Assembly: GCA_963769605.1 (NCBI GenBank)
Contig: CAVYML010000001.1
Location: 1 to 64,000, forward strand
Reading direction: 5' to 3'
DNA length: 64,000 bases
DNA from: Fen-1254 sp963769605
Lineage (GTDB): Bacteria > Bacteroidota > Ignavibacteria > UBA10030
Made by a program: the position numbers and the translations under genes. The notes under the pieces were generated by a model, which saw nothing but the letters and a program-made list of their open reading frames with translations, did not search any database and was not told the DNA's origin. Below, one piece after another: positions 25,095 to 34,535 of this stretch (its first letter is position 1; every line of letters begins with the position of its first letter).

Positions 25095-25104
25095 CGTGTT
25101 GATA

Positions 25105-25133
25105 TTGACTTTAATCTTCCATTGCATTAGATT
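25105..25133 (+). promoter_or_regulatory. Promoter of duplicated small RNA, copy A
   Basis: TTGACT (25105-25110), a 17-base spacer and TAGATT (25128-25133). The whole block aligns with the promoter of copy B at 27953, including the spacer. Confidence 0.5.
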
Positions 25134-25139
25134 TACACT

Positions 25140-25262
25140 GTTTCGATCAAACCTCATTTCAAATTGTAGCCTCTACACCGAGTCTGGGGACAGTTGTAGT
25201 AATACTATTTTTATAATCCTCTGGATTCGTTGAAATACGATGAAAGAGGATTTTGTGTTTAA
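25140..25262 (+). ncRNA. Candidate structured small RNA, copy A
   Basis: A ~120-nt transcript is predicted between the promoter and an intrinsic terminator. Hairpin 1 pairs CTACA with TGTAG (25173-25199) and displays the conserved loop CGAGTCTGGGGAC, within which GTC and GAC can pair. Hairpin 2 (AATCCTCT/AGAGGATT, 25215-25252, inner TTCGT/ACGA) is followed by TTTTGTGTTT. Copy B at 27988-28097 keeps the promoter, loop and terminator while the linker diverges. This is what a structured RNA under selection looks like. No known family is recognised. It could instead be a 5' leader of the lipoprotein gene at 25365. Confidence 0.5.
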
Positions 25263-25364
25263 GATATATTCTCGTACAAGAAGGACAACAAACTGCCGCG
25301 TATTAGATTATTATATATACAGTCGTGCAATATAACTTAATTCCAATCATAAGGAGATTTTACT

Positions 25365-25724
25365 ATGAAGCAGTTGTTTGTTTTGGTCATTATTGTAATT
25401 TTATTCGGTGCATGTAATAAGGCTAATGTGCCGGATTACAACCTTATGTCCAAACAGATTCTTGCTGCAAAGAATTATACATCGGCTCAAAGCTTACTGA
25501 TAATCAATTGGTGTAAAGAACACCACATGGTTATCTATGATGCTGACAAAAGTCTTGCAAATTATAAAGAAAGCATCGCGATTATGGCTGACATCGAAGA
25601 ACCCTCAGAGTTCGGTGAAAAAATTGCATTCCTAAAAAAGAAATTGCTTTCTGATAATCCAAAGAGTGAAATGAGTTGGCGTGGAGAAAACAAAATTTAC
25701 ACGTTCACGTTGATAAACAAGTAA
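25365..25724 (+). CDS. Small lipoprotein, function unknown
   Basis: A 119-residue protein with an N-terminal hydrophobic signal and a probable lipobox ending in cysteine (VILFGAC-N). It is likely anchored to the inner or outer membrane. The mature part is helical, with YTSAQSLLIINWCKEHHMVIYDADKSL and no catalytic motif. A strong AAGGAGATTTT Shine-Dalgarno supports the ATG. It stands alone downstream of small RNA copy A. No family is recognised. The 265 bases after it hold no gene. Confidence 0.7.
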   Translation: MKQLFVLVIIVILFGACNKANVPDYNLMSKQILAAKNYTSAQSLLIINWCKEHHMVIYDADKSLANYKESIAIMADIEEPSEFGEKIAFLKKKLLSDNPKSEMSWRGENKIYTFTLINK

Positions 25725-25989
25725 ATCACTGAAGAGACGATTGATAAAACAGAAAAAGAGTATCGGTCACACAGCAGTATACGGCAGCCCGCGACCGGAC
25801 GATCCCAAAAAGGAGAAATTCTTTAAGTTTTTTAGGAATTAATTTGCATTGAAGAGAAATAGCATTTTTACCAGAAAACAATACAATAAATACGGACACA
25901 GTTTGGAATAGACAGACGAATATTCCAGTATTCTATTGGATTGAAAAGAATGCGGAATATTTATTTTCAAATAAATATCTGAGCAGAAT

Positions 25990-27745
25990 ATGAAAGTGAA
26001 TTTTACGTTTGGAATAATAATGGCGATTTTGCCTGTAATCTCATCAATAGCGCTTGCACAGAAGCCGGAAATTGTAGGTTACTTTGCCGGGGGAGCTGCA
26101 GAAAAAATTTAAGTATAATGTCAGGAATATCGAGACATCCGGTTCGGCCGATAAACTTACCGTGATCGATTATGCTTTCTGTGAGCCACAACCGGGTTCT
26201 GATGGAAGAATTATTCCCGTTTTTGCAAATCCTGTTTATGATTATCTGCAAATCTATCCTGCGGAATACAGTGTTGACGGAATAGATGATGATTCGGCAC
26301 AGGCATTACGCGGGAATATAAATCAGCTTAAGAAACTTAAGGCACGGCATCCTGGTATAAAAGTTCTTATTTCAATCGGAGGATGGGGCAGTTCAACATA
26401 TTTTTCCGACGCCGCATTGACTAACGAGTCGCGTCAATTCTTCGTTGATTCATGCATAAGTATGTTCATCAAAGGGAATTTCCCTGTTCTAAACCATGCC
26501 GGTGGAAAAGGAGTTGCAGCGGGAATCTTCGACGGCATTGATATCGATTGGGAATTTCCGATTTCGGGCGGCTATACGGGTATCCATAATAATCCAAAGG
26601 ACAACGATAATCTTACCGAATTATTTAAACTTTTCAGAAATAAACTGGATGAAATTAATCCCGGCTTCCTGCTTACAGCTGCATTGCCTGCTCAGGATTT
26701 TAATGTTAAAAATTTTAACGTCGCAAAAGATTCCAAATATTTGAACTGGATTTCTTTAATGACTTACGATTTGTACGGCGGGTTTGAGAATAAGATGGGT
26801 ACAGGTCATCATACAAATCTTTTTACTTCTTCAAATGAACCGCCGATAAATCCATCACAGTTGTCACTGGATAAGACCGTTAAGCTCTTCCATGATACGT
26901 TTGGAGTTGGTTATGATAAGCTCATTGCCGGAGCGGCATTTTACGGACGCGGCTGGCATGAAGTAGATTCTATCAATAACGGGTTATTCAGAAGCGGTAA
27001 TAAGGAGGGAGGGTATGAAAATTATCGTGAACTGTTAAACCTCAAAAACGAAGGTTTCAAATTGTACTGGGATAAAAACGCTCTTGCGCATTGGCTCTAT
27101 AATGGAGAGGAGAAAATATTCTGGTCTTTCGATTCTCCTCAATCCATTGCCCTTAAAACACGATATAGTAAAGCGCATCATCTGCGTGGAATGATGTTTT
27201 GGGAACTTTCAGGAGACGATGATAAAGGAACATTGATCAATGCAATTTACACAATGGAGATGCCCGATATCCTGGTCAATGAATCAAAGAAGGAGAAAAA
27301 GGGGAATCCGGTTTCCATTGTTAAACCGAAAAACGGCGATTATTATTTAGAAGGTTCCGATATAGTGGTTAATTCCGGAATTGGCAATGAGAAGAGTCCA
27401 TTCGTTAAAGTCGAATTCTTCGTTGACAACAAATCAATTGGCTTCGCTGCCGGCGGATCGTTTGATTGGGCATGGTTTAACGTCTCCCGCGGCGAACATA
27501 CGATAAAAGCAACTGCGGAAGACGCCCGGGGAGGAGTGAGTGAATCTGTCCCAATAAAGATTATAGTACAAAGTCTGGATCAATGTTCAAGATTGTGGCA
27601 ATCCGGAAAAACTTATAATGCAGGAGAACAGGTTATCTACAATGGGAAAATATTCATCTGCACCAGGAGGCATAGTCATGCACATGGTGCGATCTCTCCC
27701 GGATTGAGAACCGATTACTGGAAACCGCTTCAGGGAGTTAATTAG
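25990..27745 (+). pseudogene. Secreted GH18 chitinase with Ig-like and chitin-binding domains, frameshifted
   Basis: The ATG at 25990 opens a signal peptide (ending SSIALAQ) and the first GH18 strand (KPEIVGYFAG). The frame breaks at the run of five G near 26088 and resumes one frame over as ELQKKFKYNVRNIE. The GH18 catalytic motif DGIDIDWEFP (DxxDxDxE) is intact. It is followed by an Ig-like domain (about 390-490) and a C-terminal chitin-binding CBM5/12-type module (CSRLWQSGKTYNAGEQV to TDYWKPL). It would degrade chitin outside the cell. The break may be a real mutation or a sequencing error (one extra G or two missing bases). A short start at 26084 would lack the signal peptide. Confidence 0.8.
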
Positions 27746-27952
27746 ACGGCATGAAAAGAAGGCAAGCGGCTTGGTGATCGATGTTCATTCACCCGGGCTT
27801 ATACCGGGCATGATGTATTTCAAGGCCTGTGGAGCTGTTTCGATGTTATGTGTTGCCTGCCAAATAAATGGGAAAGAGAACATCGATGCAGGGAACAGAC
27901 TGCAGCGTGTGTATTTGGATCGTCAGCAGTCTTATGTGCCCATCGTTGTATA

Positions 27953-27981
27953 TTGCTTTTGATCTTTCATTACATTAGCTT
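27953..27981 (+). promoter_or_regulatory. Promoter of duplicated small RNA, copy B
   Basis: TTGCTT (27953-27958), a 17-base spacer, TAGCTT (27976-27981). The position and spacing are identical to copy A. Confidence 0.45.
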
Positions 27982-27987
27982 TACATC

Positions 27988-28097
27988 ACTCCACCAATTA
28001 TATGGGAACAGCTACATCGAGTCTGGGGACTGTTGTAGTGTAAGATTTTTAAGTCCTCTGGATTCGTTCATCACGAAAACCGAGGATTTTGTGTTTT
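27988..28097 (+). ncRNA. Candidate structured small RNA, copy B
   Basis: This is the second copy of the element at 25140. Hairpin 1 pairs CTACA (28012-28016) with TGTAG (28034-28038) and keeps the loop TCGAGTCTGGGGACTGT. Hairpin 2 pairs TCCTC (28054) with GAGGA (28082), with an inner TTCGT/ACGAA stem, and runs into TTTTGTGTTTT. The outer stem bases differ from copy A but still pair. It ends ~58 nt before the pilin-like gene, so a leader role is the alternative. No gene was seen at 27746-27950. Confidence 0.5.
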
Positions 28098-28154
28098 AAA
28101 ACGAGTAGTCCACCTTTCTTTGAATGTCAGTTGTTCTCATAAGGCGTGGAAATT

Positions 28155-28556
28155 ATGGGTCAACAACAGCTTCTGCTTATTATTTTGAGCGTTATCATTG
28201 TGGGTATTGCTACTGCTGTCGGATTGAGCCTTTTCACCGCACAAGCCATAGAAGCGAATAAAGATGCTATTATTAACGATATAAGCAATCTTGCTTCCAA
28301 TGCATATCAATTTCGTATTCGTCCTATTTCAATGGGTGGCGGCGGAAATTCATATTTGGGTTCTAATGGTGCAATTTATACAATTCCAATAAGATTGAGA
28401 TCGGATGAGAATGGGACATATTCCGTGACTGTTACGGCCAATTTTATTGTAATTACGGCCGTATCGGCACAAAATCCAACTAACACTGTCACCATTACCA
28501 TAGGTTCGGATGGACGTCCATCCTCAACATGGTCTTACGGCGGAGATTTCCAATAA
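28155..28556 (+). CDS. Pilin-like / exported protein with N-terminal hydrophobic helix
   Basis: A 133-residue protein from the ATG at 28155; a GTG at 28146 is in frame. It begins MGQQQLLLIILSVIIVGIAT, a very short leader followed directly by a ~20-residue hydrophobic helix. After that come a helical spine (EANKDAIINDISNLASNAYQF) and a beta-rich, Gly/Thr-rich head. The shape is that of a type IV pilin or pseudopilin cut after Gly2, though the usual +5 Glu is absent. It would be a membrane-anchored or filament surface protein. A GspE/PilB-type ATPase is encoded at 42336, far away. The family assignment is by architecture only. Confidence 0.5.
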   Translation: MGQQQLLLIILSVIIVGIATAVGLSLFTAQAIEANKDAIINDISNLASNAYQFRIRPISMGGGGNSYLGSNGAIYTIPIRLRSDENGTYSVTVTANFIVITAVSAQNPTNTVTITIGSDGRPSSTWSYGGDFQ

Positions 28557-28792
28557 GTTTTTTATCCTGTAATATTGTCCCGATCGCTCTCTTTTAGCCG
28601 GGCTTAAAAACTGAAAAAGGTGTATTGAAATCGCTCAATGCTTTTTCTATTTTCCTTGCAATAAAATCAGACTTTTATATTGGTGTAGATGTAAACGAAA
28701 CGTGGAAATCTTCTTAATAGATTGCACTTATATAAAATGATAGAGGTAATTGTTCAGCGTAATTTAACATAATTGATTTATCATAAGTTATC

Positions 28793-28820
28793 AATCTCCC
28801 TCTTAAACAAAAGGGGGATT
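28793..28820. terminator. Hairpin in the 28557-28972 gap
   Basis: AATCTCCCTCTT can pair with AAGGGGGATT across AAACAA. Only a short T-containing tail follows. It may be a weak terminator. The 28557-28972 stretch otherwise shows no gene. Confidence 0.3.
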
Positions 28821-28972
28821 CTCTGAAAAAGAGGTGAATATTTTTTATTCTTTCAATATCACGCTGAGTAATTACTGATAGAGTTATGATTTCTCATTCC
28901 CCGAATGGACTTTGACATTCGATACCTAAGTTAACGTTAATTGCGATAATTTATAATGAGTATGGAGATTTT

Positions 28973-29583
28973 ATGAGCAGGAAGTTATTCATTACCTTAC
29001 TTTTTTTAATGAGTTCTACTGTATTTGCACAATTTGAAAAAGGGAACATTGAACTAACATTATCCGGTACTGCCGGTTATGAAAAAGAAAGTCCTTCGGC
29101 TTCTTTGAATAATTCGGAATCTATTGGTTATGCCATGCTCAATATAAGTGTCGGGTATTATCTTATTAACGGTTTATCAGTAGAACCTCAAATAGGATTT
29201 CTCGAAATGGAAAAATCATTTCCTTCTCAATCAGCGCTCTTGAATCTTTCTTATATGTACAGCATATTAAATCAACAGCATTATTCGCTTACGGTGGATA
29301 CGGTATAAGTAATTCTCTTTCATCCCCGCTCGTAGGGTTTGTACCTCTTCGTATAGACGAAATATCAGACGTTCACATCATCAATGCAGGTGCAGGGGCA
29401 AAAATATCGATAAAGGATAATGTGATATTAAGAATTGAAATGAATTATCGAAAAGAATCATTTGGCTATGAGGTTCCGATAGGGATGTACTATGTTATGG
29501 ATACCATTATGTATTACACAAAGACCGAAGATTACTCATATACGTATATTGGTGTACTGTTTGGATTTTCGATAATATTATAA
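28973..29583 (+). pseudogene. Outer-membrane beta-barrel protein, frameshifted
   Basis: The first frame (from the ATG at 28973) gives a signal peptide (ending STVFAQ) and alternating beta strands (GNIELTLSGTAGYE, IGYAMLNISVGYYLINGLSVEPQIG). It breaks near 29270 by one missing base. The shifted frame continues STALFAYGGYGISNS through further strands to a C-terminal FGFSIIL, typical of barrel ends. The intact form would be about 200 residues in the OmpW/OmpX-like size class. Whether this is natural decay or a homopolymer error beside TTAAATC cannot be told from here. Confidence 0.65.
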
Positions 29584-29701
29584 ACATACTATGACTGCCT
29601 CCCGGGAAGCTTATATTAATCCCCTCTTAATGAGGGTATCCAAAAGAAAAACCGCAGCAGGACTCATTCCTGTTTGTCTTTTTTGATAATGATAATATTA
29701 G

Positions 29702-29812
29702 ACTGACCTGCCTGCGTGACTGCGACAGTGATCAAGCGGGCCTGCCTGCGTGACTGCGTCAGCAGTCAGGCAGGCATGCCTGCGGACTGCGTCGGCAGTC
29801 AGGCAGGCAAGA
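29702..29812. repeat. GCCTGCCTG-type palindromic repeats
   Basis: Units of CCTGCCTGCGTGACTGCG and the complementary CAGTCAGGCAGGC alternate three to four times. One forms a hairpin GCCTGCCTG...CAGGCAGGC with an inner GACTGC/GCAGTC stem. It is GC-rich against an AT-rich background and non-coding. The rest of 29584-29941 shows only a small CCCTC/GAGGG stem near 29620. Confidence 0.65.
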
Positions 29813-29941
29813 ATGCTAACCTTTTCAACAAATGACCATTTCGGACAGTCTTAATTTAGTTGAAATTTGCTGAGGAGTTACGGACTTGGTTTGTTATTGG
29901 GCGGCGGATTTACGATATTTTGAAAAGGAATTAAGGATCAT

Positions 29942-30481
29942 ATGAAAGTTTTAGTCATCGAATTAATTGCAGCCCTTTTTATCTCGTTCTTTGTCCGAGC
30001 TCAAACGACAGATAGCATTCATATCAATAAAATTAATATCGTAAGGGATAGTGAAGGCGGCACAGTCTCTCATCGCCCGGAGGAGTTCGATCCGAAACGT
30101 GATGCTGTAAAAGATATCCAGGCTGCCGTCGTGCAAGCTCAAAAAGAAAAAAAACACATCTTACTGGATGTCGGCGGGCAGTGGTGCATCTGGTGCCGCA
30201 TGCTTGACACCTTGTATTTGAAAAATCCGGATCTTTCTGATTATCTCTACAGCCATTATGTGGTTGTCAAGGTAAATTTCAGTAAAGAAAATAAGAATAC
30301 TGAAGTACTTTCCCGATATCCCAAAGTAACCGGTTATCCGCATCTCTTTATTCTGGATGAGAGCGGGATGCTTTTATATTCGCAGGACACATCGGAATTG
30401 GAACTTCCGGAAGGATCGGCTGTAAAAGGTCATGATAAAGCGAAGGTTTTTGCCTTTCTCAAAAAATGGACGAAGAAGTAA
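29942..30481 (+). CDS. Exported thioredoxin-like protein
   Basis: A 179-residue protein with a signal peptide (MKVLVIELIAALFISFFVRA-Q) and a thioredoxin fold from about residue 60. The active-site motif is WCIWC (CxxC), with the cis-Pro strand VTGYPHLFILD. It would act as a periplasmic thiol-disulfide reductase or chaperone, similar to the thioredoxin_7/DUF255-like group. It begins a short run of small genes (30492, 30742) with 10-16 nt gaps. The substrate is unknown. Confidence 0.8.
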   Translation: MKVLVIELIAALFISFFVRAQTTDSIHINKINIVRDSEGGTVSHRPEEFDPKRDAVKDIQAAVVQAQKEKKHILLDVGGQWCIWCRMLDTLYLKNPDLSDYLYSHYVVVKVNFSKENKNTEVLSRYPKVTGYPHLFILDESGMLLYSQDTSELELPEGSAVKGHDKAKVFAFLKKWTKK

Positions 30482-30491
30482 TGGTTGCCGC

Positions 30492-30725
30492 ATGAAACAT
30501 GAAGAACAAAAACGAAAGATAGAGGATCTGAGGCGGTTTTTAAATAAAATGTCCGCATCAGAGCGGATGGAACTCGAGATGATGGTTAAAAGAAAGAAGG
30601 ACGATGAGGATCTCGATTCATTGACAACGAACAAACTCCAAGCTTTGCATGAAAAATATCTGCCGAAAAAATCGAAAGAAGAACTTGAATTAATCTGGAA
30701 AAAAATGGGAGGCGATCATTCGTAA
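30492..30725 (+). CDS. Small charged helical protein
   Basis: A 77-residue protein from the ATG at 30492, 10 nt after the thioredoxin-like gene. An upstream frame extension would overlap that gene and is not needed. The product (MKHEEQKRKIEDLRRFLNKM to WKKMGGDHS) is almost entirely charged amphipathic helix, probably a coiled coil. No family or enzymatic motif is recognised. Co-transcription with its neighbours is likely. Confidence 0.55.
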   Translation: MKHEEQKRKIEDLRRFLNKMSASERMELEMMVKRKKDDEDLDSLTTNKLQALHEKYLPKKSKEELELIWKKMGGDHS

Positions 30726-30741
30726 TCAAATCCGAAGTGCA

Positions 30742-31056
30742 ATGCCGTTTGCCGCCGCTCTTCTCATCATCTGTCTTTATGGCTGTCGCCAGTCAACACA
30801 TGATATTCAAAAACCGGAACGGAACCTTGTCCAGCGGGATACCGTTCAGGGAAATATAACCGTCGCTGGGAATGAACCGTTCACAAAGCTGATCCTGACT
30901 ACTTATTCCGGATTAAGCGTGGAAATATCCGCTGATTCTTCGCTGTCTCGCACATTATGGAAACTGCAAAACACAAATGTGGTTCTCATCGGTATTTTGC
31001 GAAAACGCTTGGATCGTAATATCCTTGAAGTTCGAGAATTAAAAGCAGAACCATAA
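30742..31056 (+). CDS. Small lipoprotein
   Basis: A 104-residue protein with a hydrophobic N terminus and lipobox-like LIICLYGC. A short beta-rich domain follows (GNITVAGNEPFTKLILTTYSGLSVEI, then VVLIGILRKRLDRNILEVREL), resembling a small OB- or DUF-type barrel. It is likely an outer- or inner-membrane lipoprotein. It sits between the charged helical protein and the secreted peptidase gene (21-nt gap). No family is recognised. Confidence 0.6.
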   Translation: MPFAAALLIICLYGCRQSTHDIQKPERNLVQRDTVQGNITVAGNEPFTKLILTTYSGLSVEISADSSLSRTLWKLQNTNVVLIGILRKRLDRNILEVRELKAEP

Positions 31057-31077
31057 GAAAGAAGGGAACGAGTATTG

Positions 31078-31716
31078 ATGAAAACCATAACTGTTTGCTT
31101 TCTCTTTCTCAGCACATGTTGTTTAACTTTTGCACAAGGGGCAGCGGGCGATTCCGGATCTTATCCGATTCCCGGTTCGCAAATCCTGGCACCGAGATGG
31201 AAAGCTCTCAAATCAAAACTGGGTCTTCGTAACGCCCTGCAATCGTACGAACCTGCGGTTAAACCGGCTTCATGGAATTTTACCGTTGGGTACCAGCGGA
31301 CTTTTTGGGCAACCGATGCGGTTCTCAATACGGAATATTCGGTATCGGCAACTTGCCGTGCGATCGGAACGAATTGTTATATTTTCGTAGAAGATTCCAA
31401 TTGGACGACACGTGTTACACAGGAGGCTGTCAATGCTGTCAGGCTTGCTTTTGATTCCACAACTCCCGCTAATGCATCGATAGGGATTTTTCAGACCGAC
31501 ACTGCCAGCTTCGGTCATCCGCCGGATGTCGACAACGATCCAAGGATCATTATTTTGATACTTAATATTCGTGACGGTTATTCCGGCAGCGGCGGTTATG
31601 TTGCAGGGTATTTTTACGATATTAACGAGTATCCTGATGCTCTCATCCAGCAGGAGCTGGGATCCACACGGCATTCCAACGATATGGAGATTTATTATGT
31701 CGATTGTAACCCGCTT
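31078..31716 (+). pseudogene. Secreted HExxH metallopeptidase, 5' part (IS-interrupted)
   Basis: The N-terminal ~213 codons: a signal peptide (MKTITVCFLFLSTCCLTFAQ) and a propeptide-like region with WNFTVGYQRTFWATDAV. The frame is cut at NPL by the IS1634-type element, and reading into the IS ends at 31740. Removing the IS and one 65-bp repeat gives an intact gene of about 577 codons (31075 to 34521 minus insertion). A TTG at 31075 is an alternative start. Confidence 0.8.
31652..31716 (+). repeat. Left copy of 65-bp target duplication
   Basis: This segment, from AGGAGCTGGGATCC to AACCCGCTT, is repeated exactly at 33365-33429 on the other side of the IS. Long, variable duplications are a known trait of IS1634/IS1549-family elements. 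Confidence 0.9.
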
Positions 31717-33364
31717 CCCGACTTGTACACAGACGGATAGTTAAGATAAAAACATGCGAAATTAGTTTGAAACGCGTAAATTTAACATATGGTGTCATAC
31801 TAAGGACTTCGTTAGAACATGTTTCATATCCGTACGACAAAAACTGGTTCCGGCGGCACAGCAGTGCAAATTATTCGGTATCAAAACCGGAAGATGATCA
31901 TCATCAAACATCTGGGTAGTACACATGATAAGAAAGATTTAAAAGCCTTAAAAGAAACAGCTACTCTCTGGATTGAGAAGACGACCAAACAACAATCATT
32001 ATTCTCCAACGAATCAGTTTCACCTACACTACAACTCAAGCAATGTCAGTATGTTGGATTTCGCTATGGTTTGATCTACGAAAGTCTTTATCAACTGTGC
32101 AAACTATTTAAATTTCATCGGTTGCGAAACAAGCTCTTGGTAGATTTAGTTATTGCACGCATTATTGAGCCAGGTTCAAAGACACAGTCAATAGAATTTC
32201 TCAAAGAGTTCATGGGAATAGAACATAAACGTCAGGAACTCTATCGGCAAATTCCAAGGTTTCTGGGTGTGAAAGATACAGTAGAATCTAAAGTACTGGC
32301 GGTTGCTGAAAAAGAATTTGCTTTTACCTTTTCCCTCATCTTTTATGATGTAACTACTTTATACTTTGAGAGTTTTGAATCAGATGATTTACGCCAATGC
32401 GGATTCTCCAAAGATAACAAATTCAATCAACCGCAAATAGTCCTTGGACTTTTAGTGACTATTGATGGTTTTCCAGTAGGGTATCAAATATTTGAAGGCA
32501 ATAAATTTGAAGGACACACGTTAATTCCTGTTATTGTGGAATTTAAGCACAAACACAAGGTTGAAAATTTCACTGTGGTTGCTGACGCTGCTATGATAAG
32601 TGATAAAAATATTACCGCACTTGCCTCTGCTCATCTTCAGTACATTGTCGGAGCCAGAATAGCAAATTTGCCACTCAAGCGTATTGCGGAGATCAGCGCT
32701 CAACTTTATCAACGCGATGGCGCAACAATGCGTATGGCAACGGAGCTTGGTGATTTGATCTGTGAATTTTCTGCAAAACGATTTGCAAAAGATAAACGAG
32801 AGCTGGAAAAACAAATTATTAAAGCTCAGGAGCTTCTCGATAATCCAGGTAGCATCAAAAAAGTAAAATTCATTACCTCCAAAGATCAAACATATACACT
32901 TCATACTGCATTAATAGAGAAGACCAAACTACTACTTGGCATCAAAGGCTATTACACAAATCTGCCGAAGTCGGAAGTCAGTGATAACATTGTCATTGAG
33001 CATTATCATAATCTCTGGCATGTAGAGCAGGCATTTCGCATTGCAAAAAGTGATTTGCAAATGCGTCCCATCTACCACTTTAAACAAAAGACTATTAAAG
33101 CTCATATTCTCATTTGCTTCATGGCATTAGCAATTTGTAAATATATGGAGTTAAAAACGGGAAGATCGACCAAGTCTATTGTAAAATTATTGAAAGGCGT
33201 TACAGATGCTATAATGGTTAATACCCTCACAGGCGAAGAATTTACTCTACGCTCTATACTCATCGATGATGTCAAACAACTCTTGATAAAAATGGCTCTG
33301 TTGCTTTGATTTGGCCGTATTATTTCCCCTCACACGCTTGTCATACTAATTTGGACAAGTCAGG
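31717..33364. mobile_element. IS1634-family insertion sequence, complete
   Basis: A 1648-bp element with imperfect terminal inverted repeats (left CCCGACTTGTACACA, right end complement CCTGACTTGTCCAAA), one full-length transposase, and a 65-bp duplicated target. It splits a secreted peptidase gene in phase with its original frame. Confidence 0.9.
31819..33309 (+). CDS. IS1634-family transposase
   Basis: A 496-residue DDE transposase with family landmarks: FYDVTTLYFESFE with the first Asp, VVADAAMIS with the second Asp, and the C-terminal YHNLWHVEQAFRIAKSDLQ with the catalytic Glu, followed by MRPIYHFKQKTIKAHILI. Full length and uninterrupted, so probably active. Its orientation is the same as the disrupted peptidase gene. 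Confidence 0.93.
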   Translation: MFHIRTTKTGSGGTAVQIIRYQNRKMIIIKHLGSTHDKKDLKALKETATLWIEKTTKQQSLFSNESVSPTLQLKQCQYVGFRYGLIYESLYQLCKLFKFHRLRNKLLVDLVIARIIEPGSKTQSIEFLKEFMGIEHKRQELYRQIPRFLGVKDTVESKVLAVAEKEFAFTFSLIFYDVTTLYFESFESDDLRQCGFSKDNKFNQPQIVLGLLVTIDGFPVGYQIFEGNKFEGHTLIPVIVEFKHKHKVENFTVVADAAMISDKNITALASAHLQYIVGARIANLPLKRIAEISAQLYQRDGATMRMATELGDLICEFSAKRFAKDKRELEKQIIKAQELLDNPGSIKKVKFITSKDQTYTLHTALIEKTKLLLGIKGYYTNLPKSEVSDNIVIEHYHNLWHVEQAFRIAKSDLQMRPIYHFKQKTIKAHILICFMALAICKYMELKTGRSTKSIVKLLKGVTDAIMVNTLTGEEFTLRSILIDDVKQLLIKMALLL

Positions 33365-33429
33365 AGGAGCTGGGATCCACACGGCATTCCAACGATATGG
33401 AGATTTATTATGTCGATTGTAACCCGCTT
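33365..33429 (+). repeat. Right copy of 65-bp target duplication
   Basis: Identical to 31652-31716. It begins directly after the right terminal repeat of the IS and leads in frame into the rest of the peptidase gene. Confidence 0.9.
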
Positions 33430-34521
33430 GATTTGAGAACTTCAAAGGGGATCGCAACCGCTTCTTCCGTGACTGCACATGAATTCCAGCATATGATTCA
33501 TTGGAATTATGATCACAATGGACTAACGGCAACCTTCATCAATGAGGGACTCTCGGAATGTGCAAGCGCACTCTGTGGATACGGTTTGCCCAGTCCTTCT
33601 CTGTACGTCGATAGTACAAATGTAAGTTTTTTCTATTGGCATGAGCTTTCCGAAAATCCGCTGCCTGACTATTCCCGTGCCGCGCTTTTTAATTGGTATT
33701 TGATAGAACAATTCGGTCCATCGATCGCAAAGCACATCGAACCTCCGAATGCAGATCCGGTAACGAACTATAATAACGCGTTTCAATCGGCCGGGTTGAA
33801 TATAAAATTTCTCGATGTATTGAAAAACTTCGCTGCTGCCGTTGCATTAAACAGTACATCATATAATTCGAAATATGGATTTTCGCTTCCTCTTTCGACA
33901 AGTCCCGCATTGTCAAAAAGTTATGCGGCGGACATTGTAAACGCAACACTCGATACGGTTCAAGCCTATGGGACGGAATATATAGGTTTCTCTTCGGTAC
34001 AAAATCTCTATGCTCTGTTTTCTTCCGGTGCACCTGTCGCAGTGAAGGCCATTGTAACCGATCAAACGGCCGGCGCGATGGTGGATTCGGCGACGCCGGG
34101 ACAAACATACGCGCTTCCATCGAAGTACACATCCGCAGTTTTTGCCGTGACGAACCTTTCTCCAACGGTAAGCACATTCACATTCCAAACGAGCGGCGTA
34201 ACATTGGATGTGCCTGCCCGGAACGGTGTCCTGAATCCGTCGTCGTTCGCGTTGGGACAAAACTATCCGAATCCGTTCAATCCGACAACAACGATCACGT
34301 ATGAGGTGCCGAATCTCAGTATATTGACATTGAAGGTATTCGATATGCTGGGGAGGGAGGTGGCCACGCTGGTCGATGGGGTCAAATCATCCGGACAATA
34401 TAACGTCACATTCAATGGAAATCGGCTGTCGAGCGGTTTGTATTTCTATCGGCTCCAGGCCAGTTCTCTTACGGGGCAACAGCTTTTTAGCGCGTCAAAA
34501 AAATTCATTCTCTTGAAATGA
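33430..34521 (+). pseudogene. Secreted HExxH metallopeptidase, 3' part with NPFNP-type C-terminal domain
   Basis: The 3' ~363 codons of the peptidase. The zinc site is TAHEFQHMIHWNYD, with a third ligand likely in FINEGLSECAS, as in gluzincin-like secreted peptidases. The C terminus is the FlgD-Ig/secretion-type domain LGQNYPNPFNPTTTITYEV...GLYFYRLQA ending KKFILLK. This domain is typical of exported proteins in Ignavibacteria and related Bacteroidota. An internal ATG at 33397 could give an unsecreted fragment. Confidence 0.85.
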
Positions 34522-34535
34522 TTGCCATCAGATGT

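Noticed and set aside
24765..25233. 60-63-codon open frames after tRNA-Leu
   Set aside because: No start signals, low-complexity composition, and the second one overlaps RNA copy A.
26084..26110. Programmed ribosomal frameshift in the chitinase gene
   Set aside because: No slippery heptamer with a downstream structure was evident; a plain indel in the G-run explains it better.
27771..28099. Overlapping small open frames before the pilin-like gene
   Set aside because: They lie in the structured RNA copy B and its promoter and lack ribosome-binding sites.
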